The notes below the pieces were generated by a model. The model did no database searches, had not been told where the DNA came from, and worked only from the letters and a program-made list of their open reading frames with translations. The position numbers were made by a program, and so were the translations under genes. From the NCBI RefSeq assembly GCF_000265525.1, contig NC_018015.1, positions 1,028,322 to 1,092,321 on the forward strand: 64,000 bases of DNA, in the 5' to 3' direction. Within the stretch, counting starts at the first letter, position 1; each line of letters opens with the position of its first letter. Below, in pieces: positions 42,927 through 51,605 of this stretch. This stretch comes from Thermococcus cleftensis (GTDB taxonomy: Archaea; Methanobacteriota_B; Thermococci; Thermococcales; Thermococcaceae).

Positions 42927-43009
42927 TTAAATATCCGAAACTTTAAAAACCTTGTGCACGGTGAAGGACTAACCCCCCTTCGTCGATGGCTGAAATTGGG
43001 GTGTGCGCG

Positions 43010-43528
43010 ATGGGTGTTGAGGAGGCGAAGAGGATAGTGATGAACCACTTCGCAGGGGCCGCGAGGAGGTTCGGCTTCAGCGAGCTGTACGGCTACATCT
43101 ACGGTGCCCTTTTCCTTGCCAGGGAGCCGATGAGCCTGGCTGAGATAGCCGAGAGAACCGGCTACTCACTCTCCCACGTCAGCAGTGCCCTTAAGGCCAT
43201 GGAGAGCCTCGGCTTCGTCGTGAGGGTGAAGAAGCCCGGCGACAAGAGGGCCTACTACAGGGCCACAAGGCTCCTCAAGGACTGGCGTCAGGCCGCCTAC
43301 TACAACCGTGTTCTCGAGGACGTGGAGCAGATGAAGACCAACCTCATGAAGGCCCTGGCCGAGCTGGAGGGCGAGGAGGGGGAGGAAGTTGAGTTCATAC
43401 GGGAGAGCATAGAGTTCGCCCTGAAGAGGAACGAGCTGGCCGAGAGGATAATCCGATACCTCCTGAGCCACGACGACGAGGAGGTTCTGGAGAGACTGGT
43501 GGAGTGCCTCGAGTCCGAAAAGCGGTAG
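43010..43528 (+). CDS. GbsR/MarR-type HTH regulator
   Basis: A 172-residue DNA-binding protein. Residues about 25-90 form a winged helix (MSLAEIAERTGYSLSHVSSALKAMESLGFVVRVKKPGDKRAYY), with a C-terminal helical dimer region. The layout matches GbsR-type members of the MarR superfamily. It probably represses the divergent RND exporter and itself through the palindrome at 42903-42926. ATG 43010 is chosen because the fold begins there; the frame extends to 42986. carS follows after 39 bases and may be transcribed with it. Confidence 0.85.
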   Translation: MGVEEAKRIVMNHFAGAARRFGFSELYGYIYGALFLAREPMSLAEIAERTGYSLSHVSSALKAMESLGFVVRVKKPGDKRAYYRATRLLKDWRQAAYYNRVLEDVEQMKTNLMKALAELEGEEGEEVEFIRESIEFALKRNELAERIIRYLLSHDDEEVLERLVECLESEKR

Positions 43529-43567
43529 CTTTAAAACCGCCGGTTTGTACTCCAGACGGGTGGAATA

Positions 43568-44083
43568 ATGGGTTCGCTCTCATCTCTCCTCTGGGCCTTC
43601 TGGTACATACTGCCCGCCTACGTCGCCAACGCCTCCCCGGTTCTCGTGGGGGGAGGCAGGCCCATAGACGGCGGAAGAACCTGGAAGGACGGGCGCAGGA
43701 TCCTGGGCGACGGAAAGACCTGGCGCGGCTTCATCGGTGGCGTTGCCATTGGAACAATCACGGGACTGGTTCAGTACTTCATCACCCCAGACTTCTACGG
43801 CGACCTTGGGACGGCGGTTCTCCTCGCATTTCTGCTCTCCCTCGGTGCCCTCCTTGGCGACCTCATCGGGAGTTTCTTCAAGAGAAGGGCAAACCTTCCG
43901 CGCGGCGCTCCGGCCATAGGCCTCGACCAGCTGGGGTTTCTCATAGCGGCCCTCGCCCTGGCCTATCCAGTCAAAACGCTCGACTCGGGCCAGATAATCT
44001 TCCTCCTGGTCGTCTCGCCCTTCGTCCACTGGGGTGCCAACTACTTCGCCTACAAGATGGGCTGGAAGAGCGTGCCGTGGTAA
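43568..44083 (+). CDS. carS: CDP-archaeol synthase CarS
   Basis: A 171-residue membrane enzyme with about five helices. LPAYVANASPVLVGGGRPID and DGKTWRGFIGGVAIG near residues 47-60 are CarS/CdsA-like motifs; DLIGSFFKRR follows. It transfers CTP onto unsaturated archaetidic acid for polar lipid synthesis. A T-rich tract and TATA-like sequence precede the next gene. Confidence 0.93.
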   Translation: MGSLSSLLWAFWYILPAYVANASPVLVGGGRPIDGGRTWKDGRRILGDGKTWRGFIGGVAIGTITGLVQYFITPDFYGDLGTAVLLAFLLSLGALLGDLIGSFFKRRANLPRGAPAIGLDQLGFLIAALALAYPVKTLDSGQIIFLLVVSPFVHWGANYFAYKMGWKSVPW

Positions 44084-44139
44084 CGCTTTCGCCCAGCAAG
44101 CCTTTTTAACCTCTCCTCCAACTTTTCTCGGTGGTCGAG

Positions 44140-44406
44140 ATGAGGGTTACCGTTCGCTACTTCGCCCGCTACCGCTCCCTGGTCGGAAAGGGCGAGGAGG
44201 AGATCGAGATCCCAGAGGGGACAACGGTTCGCGAGCTGATAGAGATGCTCAAGGAGAGGCACCCGGTTCTCAGGAACGAGGTCTTCGCGGAGGAGGACGA
44301 CCTGGCCGACGTGAACGTCTCGCGCAACGGCCGCTACGTCCGCTTCGATGAAGTTCTGAGGGACGGCGACATAGTGGCGATATTCCCCCCGGTGAGCGGT
44401 GGTTGA
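44140..44406 (+). CDS. moaD: MoaD/ThiS-like ubiquitin-fold sulfur carrier
   Basis: An 88-residue beta-grasp protein ending in Gly-Gly (FPPVSGG), the site of adenylation and thiocarboxylation. MRVTVRYFARYRSLVGK is the usual MoaD opening. It supplies sulfur for molybdopterin or tungstopterin and may also serve as a SAMP-type modifier. ATG 44140 follows GGTGGTCGAG. The E1-like gene starts 1 base after its stop, so carrier and activator are coupled; moaE lies 1.6 kb further on. Confidence 0.85.
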   Translation: MRVTVRYFARYRSLVGKGEEEIEIPEGTTVRELIEMLKERHPVLRNEVFAEEDDLADVNVSRNGRYVRFDEVLRDGDIVAIFPPVSGG

Positions 44407-44407
44407 G

Positions 44408-45106
44408 ATGCTGAGCGAGAAGGAAATCGAGCGCTACGACAGGCAGATAATGATCTTCGGGAGGGAAGGCCAGGAGAAGCTTAAAAGCTCAAAGGTGGCC
44501 GTTGTTGGAGTCGGCGGTCTCGGAAGTCCCGTTGCCTACTACCTCGCCGCCGCTGGAATCGGAACGCTCCTTTTGATAGACGAGCAGGAACCTGAGCTGA
44601 GCAACTTAAACCGACAGATACTCCACTGGGAGGAGGATCTGGGGAAGAACCCGAAGCCCCTGTCGGCAAAGTGGAAGCTGGAGCGCTTCAACCCGGACGT
44701 GAGGGTAGAGACCTTCGTTGGCAGGCTCACCGAGGAGAACATCGATGAGGTGCTCGAGGGCGTTGATGTAATCGTGGACTGCCTCGACAACTTTGAAACT
44801 CGCTTCCTGCTCGACGACTACTCCCGTAGGAAGAGGGTTCCCCTCGTCCACGGCGCCGTGGAGGGCACCTTCGGCCAGGTGACCACGATAGTCCCCGGTG
44901 TGACGAAGAGCCTCCGCGAGATTTTCCCGGGAGTTAGGGGAAAGAGGGGGAAGTTCCCCATAATAGGTGCAACCGCTGGTGTAGTCGGCTCGATTCAGGC
45001 CATGGAGGTCATCAAGCTCCTCACCGGAATCGGCGAGCCGCTCCTCAACAGGCTCCTCATAGTGGACCTCGCCTACAACACCTTCGACGTCGTCGAGCTT
45101 AAGTAG
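44408..45106 (+). CDS. moeB: MoeB/UbaA-like E1 adenylyltransferase
   Basis: A 232-residue ThiF-family enzyme. The ATP motif VVGVGGLGSPVAYYLAAAGIG is near residue 38, NLNRQILH near 67 and DCLDNFETR near 125. It activates the C-terminal glycine of the MoaD-like carrier. It lacks the zinc-binding CxxC pairs and the usual loop cysteine of MoeB, so it may only adenylate. The end overlaps the convergent lipoprotein gene by 8 bases. Confidence 0.85.
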   Translation: MLSEKEIERYDRQIMIFGREGQEKLKSSKVAVVGVGGLGSPVAYYLAAAGIGTLLLIDEQEPELSNLNRQILHWEEDLGKNPKPLSAKWKLERFNPDVRVETFVGRLTEENIDEVLEGVDVIVDCLDNFETRFLLDDYSRRKRVPLVHGAVEGTFGQVTTIVPGVTKSLREIFPGVRGKRGKFPIIGATAGVVGSIQAMEVIKLLTGIGEPLLNRLLIVDLAYNTFDVVELK

Positions 45107-45959
45107 GCGGGTTCACTTTCCTCTTCTCGTTTATGGAGGTCACCTTGAAGGTCTCGTCCCAGGTTCCGGCCTGGGTTATTGTCATCTTTCCGAGCACTGG
45201 GTCGTCCACTTCCGCCGTCGAGCTGACCGAGAAGCTCAGCCTTCCGCCTACCAGCCTTCCGTCCCTGAACCACAGCTCCAGTTTCCCGTCTCTAACCACC
45301 ACGTCGGTGTTCTCTGAGACCGCGAAGTAAAGCGCGGCCAGGGGTTTCAGCTTGTAGTCCGGAACGAGGTAGGTCAGCCTGATAACCTCCCCGCCCTCCA
45401 CGGAGTCCGGCTTCTCCCCCAGGTACTCCCTGGCCAGGCCAACCACGCTGTACCTCCAGAGCACCTCGCTGACGGTCGGATCCTCCGACGTCACCCAGCC
45501 CACGGGGGTCTGTATGTAGGTGACGTTGTTCACCACTATTCTAGAGGCGTTGGTTCTGGCTCCGTCCTGAAGGCTCAGGGTTGTGGAGTTTATCCAGGCG
45601 CTCCAGGAATCAAAGTCGATGTAGCCCCTCTCGATTATCCTGAGACTCACGTTGTCGTTCTGGGAGGTGCCGTTGCCCTCTATCGTGACGGTCATGTTCA
45701 GGGTGGCGTTGCTCAGGTAGGTGAACTGCTTTATCCCCAGGACGTTCTCGAGGAGTCCGTTTAGGTCGAGTTCCGGGGGTGTGAAGGTGGTTGTCGTCGT
45801 TTCGGTGGGACTCGATGAGGTTGTGGTTTCCAGGTTTGGGGTCGTCGTTGGAGTCGAAATCTGGCCCTCAGTTGTCGTCGGGGCCTGGCCGTTGCCGCCC
45901 AGACAGCCCGCGGTGGCTATGACCAGAAGAACGATGAGCAGGAAGGCGTATCTCCTCAT
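45099..45959 (-). CDS. Predicted surface lipoprotein
   Basis: A 286-residue protein with a signal peptide and a lipobox-like ATAGCLGG near residues 16-23. A Thr/Ser/Pro-rich linker (residues about 25-62) follows, then a beta-rich domain with many N-glycosylation sites. It recalls LppX/LolA-like Thermococcales lipoproteins, with no function assigned. The start at 45959 follows GGTGAGG. It converges with moeB and is divergent from moaE. Confidence 0.8.
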   Translation of the reverse strand: MRRYAFLLIVLLVIATAGCLGGNGQAPTTTEGQISTPTTTPNLETTTSSSPTETTTTTFTPPELDLNGLLENVLGIKQFTYLSNATLNMTVTIEGNGTSQNDNVSLRIIERGYIDFDSWSAWINSTTLSLQDGARTNASRIVVNNVTYIQTPVGWVTSEDPTVSEVLWRYSVVGLAREYLGEKPDSVEGGEVIRLTYLVPDYKLKPLAALYFAVSENTDVVVRDGKLELWFRDGRLVGGRLSFSVSSTAEVDDPVLGKMTITQAGTWDETFKVTSINEKRKVNPPT

Positions 45960-46054
45960 TTTCCTCACCCCCTGAGGCTGGGCTTGAAACCACTTAAACC
46001 TTTCCACCGCTCCGTTTTTAATCCCTCATGCCGTATTTCGTGGGGGGTGGTGAG

Positions 46055-46483
46055 ATGAAGGTAAGGCTCACGAAGGAACCCTTCGACCTCAACGAGGCCC
46101 TTCGCTATCTCCTGGTTCCCGAGGCAGGAGGTTACGTCTTCTTCCTCGGCAAGGTCAGGAACGAGAACCACGGGAGGAAGGTAAAGAAGCTCATCTACGA
46201 GGCTTATCCGGAGATGGCGGAGGCCGAGATGGAGAGGATACGGAGGGAGGCCCTCGAGAGGTTCCCCATTCTCGACATGCTGATATGGCACCGCCACGGG
46301 GAGCTCGAGGTCGGTGAGGACACGATACTGATAATAGCCAGTGGGAAGCACAGGAAGGAGGCCTTCGATGCCTGCATCTGGGCCATCGATGAGGTGAAGA
46401 GGCGCGTTCCGGTATGGAAGAGGGAAGTCACCGACGAGGGGACCTTCTGGATAGAGGGTGATCGCCTGGTTCCCGGTGATTGA
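46055..46483 (+). CDS. moaE: Molybdopterin synthase large subunit MoaE
   Basis: A 142-residue MoaE. Key segments are GGYVFFLGKVRNENHGRKV, LEYEAYPEMAEAEM-like LIYEAYPEMAEAEM, WHRHGELEVGEDTILI, and PVWKREV with the active-site lysine near residue 122. With MoaD it adds sulfur to precursor Z. In these organisms the product mostly serves tungsten enzymes. ATG 46055 follows GGTGGTGAG. A T tract at about 46490-46496 may terminate the transcript. Confidence 0.92.
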   Translation: MKVRLTKEPFDLNEALRYLLVPEAGGYVFFLGKVRNENHGRKVKKLIYEAYPEMAEAEMERIRREALERFPILDMLIWHRHGELEVGEDTILIIASGKHRKEAFDACIWAIDEVKRRVPVWKREVTDEGTFWIEGDRLVPGD

Positions 46484-46534
46484 CTTTCCATTTTTTGCAG
46501 ACTATTCCCAGTGGTGTGCAAAATCCGAATAGAA

Positions 46535-46547
46535 AAAGTATATATAC
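46535..46547 (+). promoter_or_regulatory. TATA box of the SPASM-domain gene
   Basis: AAAGTATATATAC, a strong archaeal TATA element preceded by purines (BRE-like GAATAGAA), lies about 35 bases before the ATG at 46580. Confidence 0.7.
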
Positions 46548-46579
46548 GATTTTGCCCCATTCTCCTCCGGTGGTGCCCG

Positions 46580-47512
46580 ATGGAGAAGGTGGTCTACGAT
46601 ACCGCTCATTCGTTCGGCATTGATTTCTCCCCGGGGGTTGCCTCTGTCGCCAAGCCGCCCTGGAGCAACGCCCCCCACAGGGGCAGGCTCGAGAGGCTAA
46701 TACTTCAGCTCGGTGCGGGAAAGGGCAGTTTTTCCGAGGTAACCGGAATCCCCCGCTCTATAGGCTGCATTGGAAACAACTCCTTCATTCTCCGCCGCGA
46801 GCCGATGAGCGTCGAGCGCGTTAGGGAGCTGATAAGGGAGTTCAAGGAGGCTGGGGGAAGGGAGCTCTGGCTCACCAACTACGACAGCGTTGAGTACCTG
46901 GTGTCGATGGCATCGTACGCCGTCGAAATCGGCGTTCCCGAGGTCTACGCCGTGGTCCTGCTCGAGGATTTAGATGAAATAACCCCCGTGGAGGGTGTAC
47001 GATTCATCGCGGAGCTCGAGTACAGCGAGGAGAACGTCCAGCTGCTTGAGGCACAGGGCTGGCTTCACGGTGCCATCATCATGGTAAGGGGTTCCGACCT
47101 GGACGAGCTCAAGGGTCTCAAGACCGCCTTTCAGGGGGAGGTGTACATCGACGTCCTCTTCCCCGGCTCCGCCAGGAGGCTCGACTTCAACGTCATCGAG
47201 ATGAGGCGCATAACGAGCCAGACCACCGAGAAGTACCACGACTGCCTTGCAGGAACCCTTGCCATAACGGCCGACGGCTACGCCCTTCCGTGCCCCCTCC
47301 TCAGGAACCACATCGTGGCCGATGCCAAGGAGGTTGGAATAAAGGCCATACTGCGGAAGAAGCGCCTCAAGGAGTTCTGGAAGATGACGAAGGATAAAGT
47401 GCAGGCCTGCAGTATGTGTCCCTTTAAGTACGTCTGCCACGACTGCAGGGCCCTTGAGTACCAGGCAACCGGGGAGATAGATGGCCTGGAGTACTGCCAA
47501 ATCGTCCTTTGA
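46580..47512 (+). CDS. SPASM-domain protein with degenerate radical SAM barrel
   Basis: A 310-residue protein. The C-terminal part has a SPASM iron-sulfur layout: Cys-x10-Gly-x4-Cys (CLAGTLAITADGYALPC) and then CSMCPFKYVCHDC, plus a late Cys. The N-terminal part looks like a radical SAM barrel, but the place of the CxxxCxxC motif (SIGCIGNNSFI) has only one cysteine. It may be a scaffold, an electron carrier or a substrate-binding derivative of peptide-maturing radical SAM enzymes. GGTGGTGC lies before ATG 46580. The convergent HTH gene ends 2 bases after its stop. Confidence 0.7.
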   Translation: MEKVVYDTAHSFGIDFSPGVASVAKPPWSNAPHRGRLERLILQLGAGKGSFSEVTGIPRSIGCIGNNSFILRREPMSVERVRELIREFKEAGGRELWLTNYDSVEYLVSMASYAVEIGVPEVYAVVLLEDLDEITPVEGVRFIAELEYSEENVQLLEAQGWLHGAIIMVRGSDLDELKGLKTAFQGEVYIDVLFPGSARRLDFNVIEMRRITSQTTEKYHDCLAGTLAITADGYALPCPLLRNHIVADAKEVGIKAILRKKRLKEFWKMTKDKVQACSMCPFKYVCHDCRALEYQATGEIDGLEYCQIVL

Positions 47513-47514
47513 GT

Positions 47515-48432
47515 TCAGAAGTCCAGTATGGAGTGGTACCCGCTCCCGTCCTTTTTAACCATTCTCTGATGCCTGTTCTTCAGGTTCCTGTCGTTCATCT
47601 CCTTGAAGGCCGGCTCGAAGTACTCTATCAGGAGCTTCTCGACGTAGTTACTGAACTCCAGAACCTTGCTCCCTAAGTCCTCCTTGGAGGAGAAGAACCA
47701 CTCCAAGAGGTACCCGTACCCTGGCAGGACGCCGACGGATATCTCGTACTCCCTGAACCTCTCCAGAACCTCTTCATTGAGCTCCCTGGTGAGCCCGATG
47801 ACTCCCCTGTCGTGGACGTTCATGTCTATGAGCGGGGTGAAGCCGAGCACTATCTCCTCCTCGAGGAGCCTGTTTATCATGTATCTGGCTGTGGGGCGGC
47901 TCTTCCCGAGCCTCCTTGCTATCTCGGTTATTGGTGTCCGGGCGTCCCACTTCAGGATATCGAGCAGAATGGCGTAGTCGTAGCTCAGGTACCACCTTCC
48001 AAAGTTGTCGTCGCCGCTGTAGGGGTAAGCCCTCGCCTCGTAGTACTCGTAGTCGTCCGAGTACTTGGAGAGCATCTCATCTATCCTATCCTTCTGGTCG
48101 TCTGGCGCGTGGAACGTGATGGAGAGGCCGTTCTTGAAGCCGAAGGCTGGATTGACGTAGGTTACGAAGGGGTTCTGGGTCATTCGGACGGCCGTTTCCA
48201 TCAGCCTGTCGGGAGAAACGCTGAGAAACGCGACGAAGCTCCTGAGTCCGAGCTTTTTTATGTTTATTATGCAGCCCACGGTGAGATACTTTCCGTAGTA
48301 CTTGTCGTAGAGTCTCTTGAGCCTGTAATAGTCTATCCCCTCGCTCTCGGCTATCTTCTTGAGGCTCTCCAGGGGATATTTGTTCAGGATTTCAGCCAGG
48401 AACTCCAGCTCCTCCATCATGGGGTCGACCAT
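47515..48432 (-). CDS. Two-HTH transcriptional regulator (Lrp/AsnC-like)
   Basis: A 305-residue protein with two winged-helix segments. One is near residue 20 (LESLKKIAESEGIDYYRLKRLY). The other is near 160 (DARTPITEIARRLGKSRPTARYMINRLLEEEIV). RAM-like domains follow each, so it looks like a tandem Lrp/AsnC protein. It is divergent from the DUF355 gene with TATA-like sequences between. GAGGTGAA precedes its ATG. Confidence 0.75.
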   Translation of the reverse strand: MVDPMMEELEFLAEILNKYPLESLKKIAESEGIDYYRLKRLYDKYYGKYLTVGCIINIKKLGLRSFVAFLSVSPDRLMETAVRMTQNPFVTYVNPAFGFKNGLSITFHAPDDQKDRIDEMLSKYSDDYEYYEARAYPYSGDDNFGRWYLSYDYAILLDILKWDARTPITEIARRLGKSRPTARYMINRLLEEEIVLGFTPLIDMNVHDRGVIGLTRELNEEVLERFREYEISVGVLPGYGYLLEWFFSSKEDLGSKVLEFSNYVEKLLIEYFEPAFKEMNDRNLKNRHQRMVKKDGSGYHSILDF

Positions 48433-48503
48433 TTCACCTCACCGCTCCGATGGACGGGAAAAGGTTATATCGTTCCGGTTATTAAATCCTTCCGGTGGTG
48501 GCC

Positions 48504-48992
48504 ATGGTGAAGATAGAGGTCGTCGATATCGAAAAGCCCGAGGGCGTCGAGGTGATAATCGGTCAGGGTAACTTCTCGATATTCACGGTCGATGATCTGG
48601 CCAAGACCCTCCTCACGACTGTTCCAGGCATAAAGTTCGGCATAGCGATGAACGAGGCCAAGCCCCAGCTCACCCGCTTCACCGGCAACGATGAGGAGCT
48701 AGAAAAGCTGGCCGCCAGGAACGCGGTGAAGATTGGCGCGGGCCACGTCTTCGTGGTGCTCATGCGCAATGCTTTCCCGATAAACGTGCTCAACGCCGTC
48801 AAGAACCACCCCGCCGTGGCCATGGTCTACGGGGCCAGCGAGAACCCCTTCCAGGTCATAGTCGCCGAGACCGACCTCGGAAGGAGTGTCATAGGCATAG
48901 TGGACGGCAAGGCCGCGAAGGAGATTGAAACGGAGGAGCAGAAGAAGGAGCGCAGGGAGCTGGTGGAGAGGATAGGGTATAAGATAGACTGA
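48504..48992 (+). CDS. Adenosine-specific kinase-like protein (DUF355)
   Basis: A 162-residue member of the DUF355/COG1839 family. [30 protein letters not shown] near residue 25 and [23 protein letters not shown] near 108 are characteristic. A homolog was reported as adenosine-specific kinase; the physiological role is unsettled. ATG 48504 follows GGTGGTGGCC. The XTP phosphatase gene follows 47 bases later with its own TTTTTACC promoter-like sequence. Confidence 0.85.
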   Translation: MVKIEVVDIEKPEGVEVIIGQGNFSIFTVDDLAKTLLTTVPGIKFGIAMNEAKPQLTRFTGNDEELEKLAARNAVKIGAGHVFVVLMRNAFPINVLNAVKNHPAVAMVYGASENPFQVIVAETDLGRSVIGIVDGKAAKEIETEEQKKERRELVERIGYKID

Positions 48993-49039
48993 ACCGGCAA
49001 CCTTTTTACCTCCCGTTTCCCTCTTCTCCCGGTGGTTCT

Positions 49040-49594
49040 ATGAGGCTGGCGTTCATAACTTCCAATCCCGGAAAGGTGGAGGAGGCTAGGAAGTACTTTG
49101 AACCGCTGGGCGTTGAGGTGTATCAGCTTAAGGTCGATTATCCCGAGATACAGGCAGATACGCTCGAGGAGGTTGCCGAGTACGGGGCCAGGTGGCTCGC
49201 GGAGAGGCTCGACGGCCCGTTCTTCCTCGACGACTCCGGCCTCTTCATCGACGCCCTCAACGGCTTTCCGGGTGTTTACTCGGCCTACGTTTACAGGACC
49301 CTGGGCGTGGACGGGATACTGAAGCTGATGGAGGGTGTGGAGGACAGGAGGGCCCACTTCAGGAGCGTGATAGCTTACTGGGACAATGAGCTGTACCTCT
49401 TCACCGGCCGCGTGGAGGGAGAGATAACCCGCGAGAAGCGCGGTACGATGGGCTTTGGCTTCGACCCCATATTCAAGCCGACGGGTTTCGAGGAAACTTT
49501 CGCCGAAATGACAACCGAGGAGAAGAACAGAATATCACATCGTGGAAGGGCTTTAAAGGCTTTTGCAGAGTGGCTAAAGGAAAACCTTAAATAA
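49040..49594 (+). CDS. XTP/dITP diphosphatase (RdgB/HAM1)
   Basis: A 184-residue house-cleaning pyrophosphatase. SNPGKVEEA near residue 6, [19 protein letters not shown] near 66, GRVEGEI, and [12 protein letters not shown] with SHRGRAL are the family motifs. It hydrolyses deaminated purine triphosphates (XTP, ITP), which form readily at high temperature. GGTGG lies 5 bases upstream of ATG 49040. Confidence 0.93.
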   Translation: MRLAFITSNPGKVEEARKYFEPLGVEVYQLKVDYPEIQADTLEEVAEYGARWLAERLDGPFFLDDSGLFIDALNGFPGVYSAYVYRTLGVDGILKLMEGVEDRRAHFRSVIAYWDNELYLFTGRVEGEITREKRGTMGFGFDPIFKPTGFEETFAEMTTEEKNRISHRGRALKAFAEWLKENLK

Positions 49595-49649
49595 GCCTTC
49601 TATCCCAAACTTAACAGCAACTATTGAACAGGTGACGAAGGGGGTCACG

Positions 49650-50102
49650 ATGGTAAGCTCTCTCGATGCCACCGATTTGAAGCTGCTGGAGGAGCTCAAG
49701 GAGAACGCGAGGGAGAACATAGCATCGCTCAGCAAGAAGCTGGGCATACCGAGGACCACCGTCCACTACCGCATCAAAAAGCTCGTGGAGGAGGGTGTCA
49801 TAGAGAAGTTCACGGTCAAGCCCAACTACAAGAAGCTCAACCTCGGCACGACGGCCTTTATCCTGGCCCGCTACGAGCAGGACTCCGGGCTGAGCCAGCG
49901 CGAGGTGGCCGAGAGGATAGCGGCCCTCGAGGGCGTCTACGAGGTCCACATAATAGCCGGTGAGTGGGACCTGCTCATAAAGGTCCGCGCCCCCAGCTCG
50001 GAGGAGGTTGGGAAGATAGTCGTGGACAGGCTCAGGGAGATAAAGGGCGTCGGACAGACGGTCACGATGGTGTCCTTCGTTACGGTTAAGGAGGAGCTGT
50101 GA
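49650..50102 (+). CDS. Lrp/AsnC-family regulator
   Basis: A 150-residue feast/famine regulator. A winged helix (residues 8-60, NIASLSKKLGIPRTTVHYRIKKL) precedes a RAM domain (about 65-145, VYEVHIIAGEWDLLIKVRA) that binds amino acids and forms octamers. ATG 49650 follows GGGGTC. The upstream T-rich AACCTTAAATAAG lies within the end of the previous gene and could be a promoter. Confidence 0.9.
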   Translation: MVSSLDATDLKLLEELKENARENIASLSKKLGIPRTTVHYRIKKLVEEGVIEKFTVKPNYKKLNLGTTAFILARYEQDSGLSQREVAERIAALEGVYEVHIIAGEWDLLIKVRAPSSEEVGKIVVDRLREIKGVGQTVTMVSFVTVKEEL

Positions 50103-50150
50103 AGGCCGGGGCGATGATATAAATTGAAAGTAATTGGAGAGTGCCTTCAG

Positions 50151-50407
50151 CTACCAGCTTTTTCTCTTTGTTATCAGCAGAGGGGCCAACGTTAATCCAG
50201 TCAGCAATCACTGTAGGCGTATCCTATGCTGACGGAGGCGATTCTGGAGTTGTTCAATGGGTCAAGTGGTGGTTCTCTTCTACATCTGCCCAATACTTTA
50301 ACGAAGTACATTTCCCTGCTGGTGTTTATGTGCTCCCAGACGTTCACCGCAGTGACAGGGGGAAGGAGGAGCAAAAGGAAAAGAATCACCAAACCAAGTC
50401 TTTTCAC
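50151..50407 (-). pseudogene. Remnant of CGP-CTERM surface protein with internal deletion
   Basis: The first 68 codons encode a signal peptide (KRLGLVILFLLLLLPPVTA) and a short segment like the N-terminus of the protein at 53219-53898 (WEHINTS…YFVKVLG…PLNNS). After a stop, another frame gives LLTGLTLAPLLITKRKSW up to 50151, which matches the membrane part of a CGP-CTERM tail. So the middle of the gene has been deleted, including the Cys-Gly-Pro, and the rest put out of frame. GTG start at 50407 behind GGGGTGA. Confidence 0.65.
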
Positions 50408-50413
50408 GCTATG

Positions 50414-50620
50414 TCACCCCTCTTCTGGCGTTTTGATGAGGAACCTCATATAGTAGCCAACGCCGGTGTACGGGCCAGCCTTTGGAATATAGTCTACCGG
50501 CAGTGCTGAATCGGGGACCCCGTCAAAGTCTAAGTCATGGTACAGGCCGGCATCATTGTGTAAATAGTCACAACCTGAGATGTAACCAGTTGTGAGAATT
50601 CTAATCCCCAGCCCAGTCAT
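50414..50620 (-). CDS. Small protein ending in the PYTGVGYY motif
   Basis: A 68-residue ORF that overlaps the end of the preceding gene by 20 bases. The segment HDLDFDGVPDSALPVDY resembles a calcium-binding loop. It ends in AGPYTGVGYYMRFLIKTPEEG. The motif GPYTGVGYY is shared with the C-terminus of the metallopeptidase (54949) and with a second small ORF (53901-54008). The end holds the ribosome site of the next gene. It may be a separate small protein or the shifted C-terminus of its upstream neighbour. I know no such family. Confidence 0.5.
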   Translation of the reverse strand: MTGLGIRILTTGYISGCDYLHNDAGLYHDLDFDGVPDSALPVDYIPKAGPYTGVGYYMRFLIKTPEEG

Positions 50621-51580
50621 AGTTGATGTCCTCGCATTCGTAATCTTCGAAGCCTTTACAGAAACCTTCCCTCATAATGTCAATCCAGTAGTGGGTCACC
50701 ATGTAATCTTCTTTAATCATGGTTTCGGCTTGATGCACATCACTAGGCCCGGGGCTTGTAATGGTGAGGGAAGTTGGTTCGCCCTCGGTTTTTGGTACGA
50801 TTCCTTCCACCTCCGCTTGCCAATATTCCGCAAGTATTCTATCGTGAGTTTCATTGTGTGGAACTATCTGAACTACAACGCCATAACTTTTCTCGTCTGG
50901 AAGAACTAGGACTCCCGTAATCGGTTCGAATTTGAACCTTGAACTCAGATGTTTATCGTGCACTGGTATGTTTATAACTAGGAACTGTGAACGGAGAGCC
51001 CTAATCTCTTTGGCTCTCATTGTTGTGTTTGTTGTTATATCCGGTGGGTCAAGATTTGAGAGGAAGTACGAGACTCCATTGTGGGATTTCAAAATTTTCC
51101 AGCTTGCGTTTCTTTCCAGCATTTCAGGTGTAATCGCGAATTTTGAGTAATCAAATGGGGTTGGCTGGGTTATCTTGACGATTTTCCACGCTTCTTTGTT
51201 GGTGGGATACTTTAAGATAGCCGCCTCAATCCACATGAGCTCTTTTTTCTGTTTTGAGTACAGGACAAAAATCCAAGATGGCGCTTTGTAGTCAAGGGTA
51301 GTTTTGGTTGGAACTTTTGAGCAGGTTATGAATTCTTCGTTTATGGTCTTCTGGGGATTCTCACAGGGTATCTGTAGTCAACTCCTTGAACCGCTAGGAT
51401 TGAAGCGTTCTCGTCCCAGCTTTTTATTTCGTCCTGTACAATGTTTGTATACGCTTCAAATGCTGTAAGTTCGAAGGAAGTTTCAGGGTTTTCCTGTGAA
51501 TGCATTTTGAAATAGACAAGACTTACGGTAGCGAAGATAATAAAGAAAAGAAGGGCGATTTTTGGACTCTTGGGAATCAT
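50601..51580 (-). pseudogene. Membrane-anchored surface protein, frameshifted
   Basis: Two frames join to about 327 residues. The first runs from ATG 51580 (GGAGGTGA upstream), with a membrane anchor IALLFFIIFATVSLVYF. It shifts frame at the GGG run 51366-51368, where one missing base joins …GVDYRYP to CENPQKTINEEF…. The second frame then carries SWIFVLYSKQKKELMWIEAAIL and ITGVLVLPDEK. These match FIFYSEQKGELIKVDAYIV and YGGVLILPDRK of the protein at 54005-54952, so the two are paralogs. The last codons are overlapped by the PYTGVGYY ORF. It may be a true mutation or a sequencing error. Confidence 0.65.
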
Positions 51581-51605
51581 GTGTTGTTTCACCTCCACCT
51601 TGACA

